From Spongiibacter nanhainus (GTDB lineage Bacteria; Pseudomonadota; Gammaproteobacteria; Pseudomonadales; Spongiibacteraceae), in assembly GCF_016132545.1 (NCBI RefSeq), contig NZ_CP066167.1:3346001-3410000 (forward strand): a DNA stretch of 64,000 nucleotides, given 5' to 3'. Of this stretch, positions 31,982-40,827 are shown in pieces. A model generated the notes under the pieces. It worked only from the letters and a program-made list of their open reading frames with translations, did not search any database and was not told the origin of the DNA. Each line of letters opens with the position of its first letter. The first letter of the stretch is position 1. Position numbers and translations under genes: made by a program.

Positions 31982-33352
31982 TCAAGTCTGCATTCGAAAG
32001 TAAACGCCGACCACCAGTAACAGCAGCAGCGCCGGCGGAGCAATATACCGCAACAAGCAGCGCGATAACCAAAAAACGGCCCTGTCCAGAACATCCATAT
32101 TGCCGGTAAACACCACCGCCGGAATTCGCCAACCAGCGAACAGTGCGAGGCAAAATGCCCCCATCGGCAACAGCATGCTCACCACAACAATGTCCAACCA
32201 CTCCATAAAGCTGCGGCCGTATAGCCGCAGCGAAGAGCCGTCTTGCAGAGAGGAGGCCGCCAAGTGACTCAAGGCCACCAGCAACAGCCCCACCAGTCCG
32301 GCAGCAAACCATCGCTTCAGCCCCCAGGTTTCCACCAAATAGGACACCGCTGGCTCCATCATTGCCACCAGGCTGATCATCATCAACAACGATAGCATGA
32401 CAAAAAACGCCACCCCGACAACATCCCCCAAAACCAGGTTGCCAAAGGTGTAGGGTAGGCTGACAAAGAGCAGTGCGGCGCCGCGTCCGGGAACAATATG
32501 CTGGTCTGAGACCAGGGCAATAATGGCCAGGCCAGCCAGCAGCATGGCGGCAACGTCCAATAACGCCACCGCACCTACCTGCCGGGCCACCGAGCGGCCT
32601 GTGGGAAAATACGCGCCGTAGGCCATCCACACGCCGGCACCAATACTGAGGGAGTAAAAGGCCTGCTGAAAAGCGGAGAACAAGGATCGCAAATCAAGGT
32701 TCTGGGGTTGCCACTGAAACAGCGCTTCCTGAGCTGTGCCAAAGCTACCCAGAGAGCGGGCATAAAACACCACCGCCACCAGCAACACCAGCAGCAGAGG
32801 TATAAGCACTCTAAGCAACATCGCATAGCCCCGAGCCACACTCAGAGAACTCAATGCCACCGCGCCACCTATCCCCAGCAAAATCCCGCCCTGCGTCACA
32901 GCCGGCAAGGCCAGCACCTCGCGATACTGAGCCGCCACAGACTCCAGGCTAGCGGCATCCAGCTCCGGCGAGGCCATTTTAACGACATATACCAGCAGCC
33001 ACCCCAGCACCACCGCAAAATTCACTGCCAATAGCAGCGCCGTCACGCTGAACATTTGCCCCACCAGGCCCCAGTGAGGGCTGGCACTGGAAAAATCTGC
33101 CACCTGATGCATGGTATGAATTGGGTTGGAACGGGCGCGAAGCCCCAGGCGCACCTCAGCCCCAGCCACCGGCAGCACCACCGCCAGCAGCCAAAACAGG
33201 TAGGCCAACAGGTAATTGGCACCGCCCCGGGCCGCGACATCCAGGGGGGTATGCCAAAAGTTTCCCAGACTGATTGACAGCCCTGTGGCCGCCGCCAGAA
33301 AGGTCCAGCGACTGGCCCAGATGCCTTGTACTACTTTCTTCCTGTACTTCAT
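31982..33352 (-). CDS. Sodium-dependent transporter (NSS/SNF family)
   Basis: 456 residues with 11-12 predicted transmembrane helices. The first helix, TGLSISLGNFWHTPLDVAARGGANYLLAYLF, corresponds to the NSS signature (GLGNIWRFP..a.enGGgaFl..Y), with deviations in the Na+/substrate-binding GN..R.P part (here His-Thr-Pro). Predicted Na+-coupled uptake of an amino acid or related amine; substrate cannot be read. It sits between ratA (9 nt downstream) and smpB, where related genomes usually have no gene. Confidence 0.85.
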   Translation of the reverse strand: MKYRKKVVQGIWASRWTFLAAATGLSISLGNFWHTPLDVAARGGANYLLAYLFWLLAVVLPVAGAEVRLGLRARSNPIHTMHQVADFSSASPHWGLVGQMFSVTALLLAVNFAVVLGWLLVYVVKMASPELDAASLESVAAQYREVLALPAVTQGGILLGIGGAVALSSLSVARGYAMLLRVLIPLLLVLLVAVVFYARSLGSFGTAQEALFQWQPQNLDLRSLFSAFQQAFYSLSIGAGVWMAYGAYFPTGRSVARQVGAVALLDVAAMLLAGLAIIALVSDQHIVPGRGAALLFVSLPYTFGNLVLGDVVGVAFFVMLSLLMMISLVAMMEPAVSYLVETWGLKRWFAAGLVGLLLVALSHLAASSLQDGSSLRLYGRSFMEWLDIVVVSMLLPMGAFCLALFAGWRIPAVVFTGNMDVLDRAVFWLSRCLLRYIAPPALLLLLVVGVYFRMQT

Positions 33353-33422
33353 TCAGTCATGGTACCCCGGTCAGCAGCGGTCTTTTTACCCGAGTGGCAT
33401 AGGTTTTGCCAACAACTGGCCC

Positions 33423-33428
33423 TATAAT
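33423..33428 (+). promoter_or_regulatory. TATAAT box 7 nt before the smpB start
   Basis: A perfect -10 hexamer ends 7 nt before the smpB ATG, and no Shine-Dalgarno sequence lies in between. If used, the transcript would begin at or next to the A of the start codon. No good -35 is present. Confidence 0.4.
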
Positions 33429-33435
33429 CCCCGCC

Positions 33436-33912
33436 ATGAGTAAGAAGAAACCTAAACCTAGCGGCAATACCATTGCCCTTAACAAGCGCGCGCGTCACGA
33501 CTATCACTTGACCGACAAGTTCGAGGCCGGCCTGGCTTTGCAGGGCTGGGAGGTCAAAAGTCTACGTCAGGGTAAAGTGCAAATCACCGATACCTATGTG
33601 CTGCTCAAGGACGGTGAGGCCTTTCTGATTGGCGGGCATATCACGCCCTTGGCAACGGTCTCGACCCACTATGTCACCGACCCAACCCGAACCCGCAAGC
33701 TCTTGCTTCACGCAAAAGAACTGAGCAAACTGGTTGAAGCCACCCAACAAAAGGGCTACACCTGTGTGTGCACAGCGCTCTACTGGAAGAAGCATTTGGT
33801 CAAAGCTGAAATTGCCTTGGCCAAGGGCAAGCAGGAGCACGATAAGCGGCATACCGAAAAAGCCCGGGACTGGGACCGCCAGAAGCAGCGAATTTTGCGG
33901 CAACACAACTAA
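33436..33912 (+). CDS. smpB: SsrA-binding protein SmpB
   Basis: Binds tmRNA and delivers it to stalled ribosomes (trans-translation). 158 residues from [12 protein letters not shown]-fold core with [67 protein letters not shown] and the basic tail [14 protein letters not shown] that reads the decoding centre. An upstream TTG start adding 10 residues is possible but unconserved. ssrA lies 5 kb downstream on the same strand. Confidence 0.98.
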   Translation: MSKKKPKPSGNTIALNKRARHDYHLTDKFEAGLALQGWEVKSLRQGKVQITDTYVLLKDGEAFLIGGHITPLATVSTHYVTDPTRTRKLLLHAKELSKLVEATQQKGYTCVCTALYWKKHLVKAEIALAKGKQEHDKRHTEKARDWDRQKQRILRQHN

Positions 33913-33934
33913 CCACGACTGATGCCATAACGAC

Positions 33935-34432
33935 ATGAAAACCCTTTACTTGTTGCGGCACGCCAAATCCAGCTGGGACGATGAGTCTCTAGACGACGAA
34001 GACCGACCGTTAACCAAACGCGGCAAACGGGACTGCCAGCTGGTCTCTAACGAGCTGGCGCGCAGCGGCCGGAGCTTTAAGCAAGTGTTTTGCAGCAGCG
34101 CCCGCCGCACTCAGGATACCCTCAGGCGCTTCAAAGCCGAGTCATCGGTCTTCGACAGCAGCCAAATTACAGTCGACGAAGGCCTATATACCTTCGATAT
34201 GCAGACACTGCTGGACTGGCTAAAAAACCTCCCCCACGACATCGACCAGGCCCTCATCATCGGGCACAACCCCGCCTTGATTGACCTGGCCAACTTCCTC
34301 TACGACGGCAAGATCGGCCATTTCGGCACCTGCACCTTCGTCGAGCTGGAAGTGAACGTGGAATACTGGGATCAACTGCGATCAGACAGCGCCAAACTGA
34401 TCGAAATTGTCCGCCCCAAACAACTCCGCTAA
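33935..34432 (+). CDS. sixA: SixA-type phosphohistidine phosphatase
   Basis: 165 residues, histidine phosphatase superfamily. Catalytic LLRHAKSSWDD at the N-terminus (RHxK is the SixA form), RPLTKRGKRDC, and the second His in LIIGHNPALIDLANFL. In E. coli SixA dephosphorylates phosphohistidine proteins, notably NPr of the nitrogen PTS; the target here is inferred only. Starts 22 nt after smpB. A second, different histidine phosphatase is found at 53.1 kb. Confidence 0.88.
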   Translation: MKTLYLLRHAKSSWDDESLDDEDRPLTKRGKRDCQLVSNELARSGRSFKQVFCSSARRTQDTLRRFKAESSVFDSSQITVDEGLYTFDMQTLLDWLKNLPHDIDQALIIGHNPALIDLANFLYDGKIGHFGTCTFVELEVNVEYWDQLRSDSAKLIEIVRPKQLR

Positions 34433-34460
34433 CCCCAACCTCACAGGACACCACTACTGC

Positions 34461-35102
34461 ATGGACGGAACAGCCTCGGACCACCCGGCACTGCGGGATA
34501 TCCAAATCGTCAACGACATCCTGATTCTGAAAAAACGCCACAAGTTGATCCGTCGCATGCAGCGCAAGCTGGACGAGCCCGAAATACACGGCTATCAAGT
34601 GTGGGGCTCGTCCTACCTGATCATGGACTACCTCAAGCAACACCCACCCGGTAAGAATGCCAAGGTCACCGAGATCGGCTCCGGCTGGGGGATACTGGGT
34701 ATTTTTTGCGCTCATCACTTTGGCGCCAAGGTCACCGCAGTGGATGCCGACAGCCATGTATTCCCCTATCTGGAAGCCCATGCCCTACTGAACGATGTCA
34801 AAATCAAGGGCCAAGTTGCCAAGTACCAGGACCTCACCAAGAAGGACTTTCGCGGTCAAAGCTTAGTGTTAGGGGGAGACATCTGCTTTTGGGACAACCT
34901 GGTCGACCCGCTCTACCAGGCGGTCAAAACCGCCGTCAATGCCGGCGTTAAGCAAATCATTATTGCCGACCCCGGTCGCTCACCCTTTCACAAACTCGCT
35001 AAGCGCTGTTGCAAGCAATTTAACGCTGAACACCTCGACTGGAGCGTCAGCGAGCCCAAAACCATTCACGGCGAGCTGCTGATTGTACGGGGCGGCAAGT
35101 AG
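34461..35102 (+). CDS. Class I SAM-dependent methyltransferase, substrate unknown
   Basis: 213 residues from the ATG at 34461 (MDGTASDHPAL), with AGGA 12 nt upstream; a longer frame starting in sixA is less likely. SAM-binding motif VTEIGSGWGILGIFCAHHFGAKVTAVDAD (about 72-100) and LVLGGDICFWDNL (motif IV-like). It resembles the METTL21/ETFB-lysine methyltransferase group of protein methyltransferases, which is a weak family-level impression. It lies 28 nt after sixA and is convergent with ppk1. Confidence 0.75.
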   Translation: MDGTASDHPALRDIQIVNDILILKKRHKLIRRMQRKLDEPEIHGYQVWGSSYLIMDYLKQHPPGKNAKVTEIGSGWGILGIFCAHHFGAKVTAVDADSHVFPYLEAHALLNDVKIKGQVAKYQDLTKKDFRGQSLVLGGDICFWDNLVDPLYQAVKTAVNAGVKQIIIADPGRSPFHKLAKRCCKQFNAEHLDWSVSEPKTIHGELLIVRGGK

Positions 35103-35110
35103 CCACCAGC

Positions 35111-37240
35111 TTACTTTTTCTTTTTACTGGCCTTGTCGTCTACCGTACTGCGAGGCCGGTAATCCAACTGTGGTAAGCGCGGCTTTTTACCGGTGCTGAG
35201 GTAGTCGTGGATGACGTGCTGAGAGCGTATCCGCGCCGTGCCAGGCTTGCGCTCCCGGAACATATTACTCTGGGTGGCGTCGATGATCCGCGCCTTGTCG
35301 TTATCCGCCCACTGTATATCGATGATGGTCTGAATCATCTTCTGGAGCTTTTTGTCGTAGATCGGACAGGTCACCTCGACTCTGTAATCGATGTTGCGGG
35401 TCATTAAATCTGCCGAGGAAATATAGTACTGGGGGTTGCCGCCATTGCGACCAATGTACACCCGGGGGTGCTCCAAAAAACCGTCGACGATACTAATCGC
35501 TTCGATGTTCTCACTTAAGCCCGGCAAGCCCGGCACCAGCGAACACATGCCGCGTACAATCAGCCGCACCGGCACGCCAGCCTGGCTGGCCTCATACAGT
35601 TTGTCGACAATTTCCCGGTCAACCAGGTTGTTGCATTTAAGAGTAAGACCACAGGTTTTGCCCTTGTTGGCAAAGTGGATTTCGTTGTCTATCAGCGCAA
35701 CCAGTCGCTCACGGCTGTTAAGCGGCGACACGGCCAAATGCTTGAACTCGTGACGCTTGTAGGTAAAGGCAATAAAGTCAAAAACCTTGGCGACCTCTTC
35801 GCCAATACCTTGATCGTAGGTAAAGAGGCTGAAGTCAGTATAGACCGAGGCGGTTTTCTCGTTGAAGTTACCGGTCCCCACGTGGGTGTAGTAACGCTGA
35901 ACGTTGTTCTCCTGGCGGGTTATCGAGATCAACTTGCTATGTACCTTGAGGCCCGGCACACCCAGGATCACATTCACCCCGCCATCAGTCAGGCGCTGGG
36001 ACAATTGAATGTTGGCTTCTTCATCAAAGCGCGCCTGAAGCTCGACCACTACCGTCACTTCTTTGTGGTTGGCTACGGCGTTGAGTAGCGCATCCACCAC
36101 GTGGGAGTTAGACGCTACCCGGTAGAGGCTGATTTTGATCTCTTTCACCGCCGGATCGATGGCTGCTGTTTTCAGGAAATCTGTCAGGTAGTCAAAGCTG
36201 TGGTAGGGATAGAACAGCAAAATATCCTGCTCACGCATACAGCTGAGAATGTTGGCGGCGGCGTTGATCTCTGCGCTGGGGATTTTCGGTAAGGCCTTCA
36301 TATCCAGATAGGCCGGCCCCAGGTTCGGGAACTTCATGAAATCTTTGGAGTTGTGATACCGCCCGCCGGGAATCATCGAGTCGAGTCGCCCCAGGCCCAG
36401 CCGGCGAACCAGGTAGTCCTGCAAGTCGTTGGGCATCTCGCTGTCGTAGACAAAACGCACCGGATCGCCTTTCTTGCGGCGCTTGAGGCTCTGAGCCATC
36501 TTTTCCACAAAGGTCTGGGTGACCTCCTCGCCCAGCTCTAGCTCCGCATCCCGGGTCAGCTTAATGGTATAGGCATCGGCGCTATCCAGCGGAAAAATAC
36601 CTCGGAACACCTCATTGAGGCAGACCCGGATAATGTTCTCCAGGGTAATCAATACCTTGGCTTTTTTACCTTTGCGCCCAGGTATGCGAATAAAACGATC
36701 AACCCGGGTAGTCGGGACCTCGAGCAGAGCAAAACGGGTTTGGTTCTCGTAGCTGAGGCGAATGGCCAGATAAATGGAGGCATCGTTCAGCTCCGGCATC
36801 GGGTTCGCGTCATCCAAAATGATTGGCACCAGCTCCTGCTGGATGTGGTTATGGAACACATCCTTTACGTAAGCGGTCTGCGCCTCGTCCAGCTGCTTCT
36901 CATTGATCACGTAGATTTTGCGACGAGCCAGTTCTTTGAGATTCTCCCGGTAGGTCGCATCAAAACGGCGCTGTAGCTTTAATACTGTCTGCCGAATCTC
37001 CTCCAGCAGTGCCTTGTACTCCTCCTGTTTGGAGGGCGTAGAGAAGGCTGCCAGGCGACGCACATCCGCCACTCTCACCCGAAAAAACTCATCCAGGTTA
37101 TTGGAGAAAATACCCAGATAACGAATGCGTTGAATCACAGGCACATCGGGGTCGGCAGCCTCCTGCAGAACACGCTCATTGAAGGATAACCAGCTTAGTT
37201 CTTTCGCTACCCAGGCCTGCTCGGCTATATGCTCTGTCAT
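35111..37240 (-). CDS. ppk1: Polyphosphate kinase 1
   Basis: Reversibly polymerises the ATP gamma-phosphate into polyphosphate. 709 residues with the four PPK1 domains: N (WVAKELSWLSFNERVLQEA), head, C1 and C2. Catalytic autophosphorylated His in VHSKLISITR region of C1 (about 437) and the conserved YYTHVGTGNFNEKTASVYTDFSL; second His in C2 RPxV/IGRNGGNPQYYISSADLMTRNID. Divergent from ppx with a 185-nt spacer containing a Pho-box-like palindrome. Tail is Lys-rich. Confidence 0.98.
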   Translation of the reverse strand: MTEHIAEQAWVAKELSWLSFNERVLQEAADPDVPVIQRIRYLGIFSNNLDEFFRVRVADVRRLAAFSTPSKQEEYKALLEEIRQTVLKLQRRFDATYRENLKELARRKIYVINEKQLDEAQTAYVKDVFHNHIQQELVPIILDDANPMPELNDASIYLAIRLSYENQTRFALLEVPTTRVDRFIRIPGRKGKKAKVLITLENIIRVCLNEVFRGIFPLDSADAYTIKLTRDAELELGEEVTQTFVEKMAQSLKRRKKGDPVRFVYDSEMPNDLQDYLVRRLGLGRLDSMIPGGRYHNSKDFMKFPNLGPAYLDMKALPKIPSAEINAAANILSCMREQDILLFYPYHSFDYLTDFLKTAAIDPAVKEIKISLYRVASNSHVVDALLNAVANHKEVTVVVELQARFDEEANIQLSQRLTDGGVNVILGVPGLKVHSKLISITRQENNVQRYYTHVGTGNFNEKTASVYTDFSLFTYDQGIGEEVAKVFDFIAFTYKRHEFKHLAVSPLNSRERLVALIDNEIHFANKGKTCGLTLKCNNLVDREIVDKLYEASQAGVPVRLIVRGMCSLVPGLPGLSENIEAISIVDGFLEHPRVYIGRNGGNPQYYISSADLMTRNIDYRVEVTCPIYDKKLQKMIQTIIDIQWADNDKARIIDATQSNMFRERKPGTARIRSQHVIHDYLSTGKKPRLPQLDYRPRSTVDDKASKKKK

Positions 37241-37337
37241 TCAATACTGTCCTTTTACACACATCAGGCACCGCTCACTGCCCCCGCATGGGGCGACGGC
37301 TTCATACAAAAAACGCTCGTCAGACTACCTGTTATTA

Positions 37338-37355
37338 ATGTCACTATAATGACAC
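37338..37355. promoter_or_regulatory. Palindromic Pho-box-like site between ppk1 and ppx
   Basis: On the minus strand it reads GTGTCAT-TATA-GTGACAT, a 7-4-7 direct-repeat layout like the PhoB consensus CTGTCAT-N4-CTGTCAT (11 of 14 repeat bases match). Ten bases downstream lies TAGTCT, a weak -10 for ppk1. Because the site is nearly palindromic it also reads ATGTCAC-TATA-ATGACAC toward ppx. A TATAAT for ppx lies inside it (37345-37350). Confidence 0.5.
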
Positions 37356-37425
37356 AATTCTCGAGTCGATTTTGACGCCCCCTGCCGATAAAATTGTAGC
37401 GCAACCCAGCATGTAAAGGCCCACA

Positions 37426-38946
37426 ATGGCACAGAACAGCGAGTCCTACGCCGCCCTCGACCTGGGCTCAAACAGCTTTCACTTGGTCATCGCCAGCTTT
37501 CACGAAGACAAGCTGCGCATTATTGACCGCCACAAGGATATGGTGCGCTTGGCCGCCGGCCTGGATGACGATGGCAAACTGAGTGAAGACGCCCAACAAC
37601 GCGCCCTGGATAGCCTGGCCAAAATCGCTAACCGTCTGGTGGATGTGCCGCCCCACCAAATTCGCGTGGTGGGTACCAACACCTTGCGCGCCGCCAGCAA
37701 CGCCACGGAGTTTATGCGCAAGGCCGAGTCCATCCTCGGCGCACCGATCAATATCATCTCCGGTACCGAAGAGGCCCGCCTGGTCTACCTCGGGGTTGCC
37801 AATGATCTATCCCCGGAGCAGCGCTCCCGCCTGGTTATCGATATTGGCGGTGGTTCCACCGAGCTGGTCGCCGGCAACCAGAACCCCAAACGGCTGGAAA
37901 GCCTGCCCATGGGCTGCGTCAGCTTTAGCATTCGCTTCTTCCCCAACGGCGAGATTAACGAAAAGAACTTCAAGCGTGCTGTCAGCGCCGCCCGGCAGCT
38001 GATCGCCCCCTATGTCGAGCAGTTTCGCGGCTACTGGGAAGAGGTTATTGGCTCCTCCGGCACCATACGCAGCGTCAGCAAAATCCTCGACCTACAACAG
38101 CTCTGCGATACCGGTCATGTCACCCGCGACGGAATGGAAACGCTGCGCAAGCAACTCCTCACTGCCAAGCACGTCAGCGAGCTCAATATCAAAGGCCTCA
38201 GTGACGAGCGGCGAGACGTCTTCCCCGGCGGCTTCTCGGTACTTTATGCCCTGTTTGAGGAAATGGGCTTCAATGCCTTGCACGTCTCTGGCTACGCGGT
38301 CAGAGAGGGCATCCTCTACGACCTGGCCGGTCGTTTTCGCCACCGGGACAAACGCGATGAGACCATACGTCAATTGGTCGCCCAATACGCTATCGATCAG
38401 GATCAAGGCGAGCGGGTGGCAGAATTGTGCCAACGCTGGCTGCCCGCCGTGGCCGAGCACCTGGTCACCCCCGCCGAAGAGGCTGAAGATTTACTGCGCT
38501 GGGCAGCGCAGCTACATGAGCTTGGGCTGGCCATCGCCCACGGCGGTTATCACAAACACGGCGCCTACATCCTTAGCAATGCCGATATGTCCGGCTTCTC
38601 CCGGCAGGAACAGGCTCGACTGAGCCTGTTGGTGCTCAACCACCGCCGCAAGCCCAAGACCACCGACACAGCCAGTTACGGCGTCGTCCCCGACTGGTTG
38701 CTGGTGTGCTTGCTACGCTTGGCCTGCATATTCTATCGCCGGCGCCAGGCCATCACCCTGCCGAATACCGTCACCCTCAGTTGCACCGCCCCAGACCAAT
38801 TGCAGCTCTCGCTACCTCAACAGTGGTACGACGCTAACCCCCTCACCGCCGCCGACCTCAGCGACGAAGCCGACCTACTGCAGAAATCACTGGGCATTAG
38901 CCTGGCTATCCAGTCGATAGACGATGACGCCGTAGCCAACGCTTGA
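37426..38946 (+). CDS. ppx: Exopolyphosphatase (Ppx/GppA family)
   Basis: Releases phosphate from the ends of polyphosphate; relatives hydrolyse pppGpp. 506 residues, typical of Ppx. Actin-like ATPase fold with YAALDLGSNSFHLVIA, SGTEEARLVYLGV, VIDIGGGSTELVAG (about 140-155) and the IGSSGTIRSV motif; the C-terminal HD-like domain (about 310-506; WAAQLHELGLAIAHGGYHKHGAYIL) is complete. Paired divergently with ppk1, so polymer synthesis and breakdown can be controlled from one spacer. Confidence 0.96.
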   Translation: MAQNSESYAALDLGSNSFHLVIASFHEDKLRIIDRHKDMVRLAAGLDDDGKLSEDAQQRALDSLAKIANRLVDVPPHQIRVVGTNTLRAASNATEFMRKAESILGAPINIISGTEEARLVYLGVANDLSPEQRSRLVIDIGGGSTELVAGNQNPKRLESLPMGCVSFSIRFFPNGEINEKNFKRAVSAARQLIAPYVEQFRGYWEEVIGSSGTIRSVSKILDLQQLCDTGHVTRDGMETLRKQLLTAKHVSELNIKGLSDERRDVFPGGFSVLYALFEEMGFNALHVSGYAVREGILYDLAGRFRHRDKRDETIRQLVAQYAIDQDQGERVAELCQRWLPAVAEHLVTPAEEAEDLLRWAAQLHELGLAIAHGGYHKHGAYILSNADMSGFSRQEQARLSLLVLNHRRKPKTTDTASYGVVPDWLLVCLLRLACIFYRRRQAITLPNTVTLSCTAPDQLQLSLPQQWYDANPLTAADLSDEADLLQKSLGISLAIQSIDDDAVANA

Positions 38947-38989
38947 ATACCCCGTGGCCAACCCCAATTGAGTAAGCATAATTCAGTAC

Positions 38990-39019
38990 TTAACACGGAG
39001 ATTGCATTTCAGTTACACT
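38990..39019 (+). promoter_or_regulatory. Candidate promoter of ssrA
   Basis: TTAACA, 18-nt spacer, TACACT. The -10 ends 16 nt before the mature tmRNA 5' end, leaving room for a short 5' leader. Confidence 0.55.
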
Positions 39020-39035
39020 AGCTAGTCAGCTTTAC

Positions 39036-39394
39036 GGGGCCGATTTGGATTCGACGCCGGTAACAAAGCTCTGCGGTGCATGCCGTGATGGCAGCCAATC
39101 ACGTTAATCCAAAGCTGTAACTTAAATAGTTGCCAACGACGACAACTACGCTCTAGCGGCTTAAACCCCGCTAGCAGTCTTTAACAAGGTGCCCGTACCG
39201 CGTTAACGACTGTCATATAGAACGGGATCGCAGCAACGCTCGCCCTGGGCCGCGCTGTTAAACTTTTACAGGGATCGCCAAGCACGTCCTGACCGTTGGG
39301 CTGTGTGCGGCTAAATCAATAAACGGAACCTAAGCATGTAGAGCCCTGAGTGGCGGACTGGCGGACGCGGGTTCAATTCCCGCCGGCTCCACCA
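39036..39394 (+). ncRNA. ssrA: Transfer-messenger RNA (tmRNA)
   Basis: 359 nt one-piece tmRNA that rescues stalled ribosomes with SmpB. The 5' end GGGGCCGATTTGGATTCGAC and the 3' end GGTTCAATTCCCGCCGGCTCCACCA form the alanine tRNA-like domain with an encoded CCA. The tag reading frame is 39132-39164 and encodes ANDDNYALAA followed by TAA; the resume codon is GCC preceded by the usual A-rich TAAATAGTT. The tag ends in ALAA as in E. coli, the form recognised by ClpXP. Confidence 0.98.
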
Positions 39395-39443
39395 ACACCC
39401 AGTAAAAAGGCCACCCTAGCGGTGGCCTTTTTACTGGGTGTTG
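39393..39443. terminator. Perfect 23-bp hairpin terminator after ssrA
   Basis: A 51-nt perfect inverted repeat (arms of 23 bp starting CAACACCCAGTAAAAAGGCC, loop CTAGC) begins in the last bases of the tmRNA. The arms contain runs of five A/T so it can terminate transcription in both directions. Confidence 0.9.
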
Positions 39444-39626
39444 ACTGTACGGCTGCGTCCATTGGCTGCGAACTTCATCACATATTGCCCCACTACCTCC
39501 CCCATAGAGATGGCAGAGCTCGGTCGCACAAAACTCACCAACCAATTGATTTAAAAGCACTTCGTTCACCTTGCTCCCTCTTTTCTCTGTCCCAGATGGG
39601 TAGTAGTCCCTATATGGGGCGCCCGC

Positions 39627-39657
39627 GCAGTATTGCATATTGCCTCGACAATACTGC
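39627..39657. repeat. Inverted repeat upstream of the BLUF-fold gene
   Basis: GCAGTATTG and CAATACTGC, perfect 9-bp arms separated by 13 nt, about 66 nt upstream of the BLUF-fold gene. Could be an operator for a dimeric regulator; no known consensus was recognised. Confidence 0.5.
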
Positions 39658-39722
39658 ACTAACGCACCTGGTGTGCCGTCAGCGCAGACGCCCCACACAC
39701 CACACGTGAGTGCCAGAAGGTT

Positions 39723-40562
39723 ATGAAAAGGATTACGTGCCTCAGCACCCTTCGCTCTGACATTGGCAATGAGCCGCTCTCACCGGGAAACCTGGTTGAG
39801 ATCTACAACACCAGCCGCGTACTCAATCGCCGCCACGGCATCACCGGCGTATTTTTGGTCTCTGGACGGTATCTTCTGCACGTCATTGAGGGGCGGGGCG
39901 AGCATTTGTCGAAGTTGATCTACCTTCTCAACCGCAACGACGATGTTATCGACACCAGTGTCATCGCCGACCAGGCTATACAGCAGCCCGCGTTTTCGGG
40001 GTGGACACTCCGCGTTCTCGATAACCTGGAAGATAACCGTCAGGCGCTGCTCGAAAAAATTGCCCAGCTTCTCATTGCGGATATCAAGCTTCACTCGGAT
40101 CGGGATGAGCTGCGGATAAACCATTTTTTTGACTTGAGGAAAGCGCTGAGCACCCTGGTGTCGCAAACACCGTCGCCATGCTCAAAGACGCAGGGCAAGC
40201 TTTCGGATATTGATTTTCGCTTTACAACCCTCAGCTTGTCCCGCTGGCCAAAGCCCGGCCAAATCGGCTATACAGCAGAGCTTATAAACCTGTGTACCCA
40301 GTTGGTTGGCAGGACCGTCAGCTACCAAGCGCTGAATAATCAGGGCATCTTTAAATCAGAAGCGGATTTATACGCCAACATCATCAAACTCTATAGACTT
40401 GGCAAGCTGACTGTCTGGGAGACTAGCGAATACGACCAGGACAGAATAACTAAAAACAATGTGACGCCGTTGACTCAGCGCACGGGCCAATACCCCGAGA
40501 AAAGCAGCAAACGCTTCCAGCGAATTTTAAAGCACATTACCGACCGAGCCTCGCAACAGTAG
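39723..40562 (+). CDS. Degenerate BLUF-domain protein with unknown C-terminal domain
   Basis: 279 residues. Residues 1-100 align with the BLUF blue-light sensor fold: RITCLSTL, NTSRVLNRRHGITGVFLVSGRYLLHVIEG, PAFSGWTLRVLD. Asn35, position 53 and Trp94 keep exactly the spacing of the flavin-site Asn/Gln/Trp (18 and 41 residues), but the photoactive Tyr is Cys6, the Gln is His53, and the Met is Leu96. It may therefore bind flavin without a normal photocycle, or have lost light sensing. Residues about 150-240 (PGQIGYTAELINLCTQLVGR, YANIIKLYRLGKLTVWE) could be a small helical or winged-helix domain; unidentified. Stands alone between ssrA and an Omp85-like gene. Confidence 0.75.
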   Translation: MKRITCLSTLRSDIGNEPLSPGNLVEIYNTSRVLNRRHGITGVFLVSGRYLLHVIEGRGEHLSKLIYLLNRNDDVIDTSVIADQAIQQPAFSGWTLRVLDNLEDNRQALLEKIAQLLIADIKLHSDRDELRINHFFDLRKALSTLVSQTPSPCSKTQGKLSDIDFRFTTLSLSRWPKPGQIGYTAELINLCTQLVGRTVSYQALNNQGIFKSEADLYANIIKLYRLGKLTVWETSEYDQDRITKNNVTPLTQRTGQYPEKSSKRFQRILKHITDRASQQ

Positions 40563-40827
40563 TGTAAATAGCCGAAAAACCGCGCAACACCCCGTTCAAC
40601 CCTGCCACTTGATTGCGGCTCACCTAACGCAACACGCCCTTGTCCATGTCAGCATGGCCCTATGCAAAAACGGGGGCATATCACCACTGTCACACGGCGA
40701 CGCTAGTCTACCCAAAGGCGCTACAGCCTCACGGGGTCCGCTTAGCAGACCCAGGCGCCATTGCAATCACTAATTTTTACACTTCTGCGGATGGTCTGAG
40801 GCCCAAAACCTCCCATAGAATGCAAGA

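Noticed and set aside
39395-39722. Integrated island at the 3' end of ssrA
   Set aside because: tmRNA genes are common integration sites, but no integrase and no repeat of the ssrA 3' end was seen downstream in the window.
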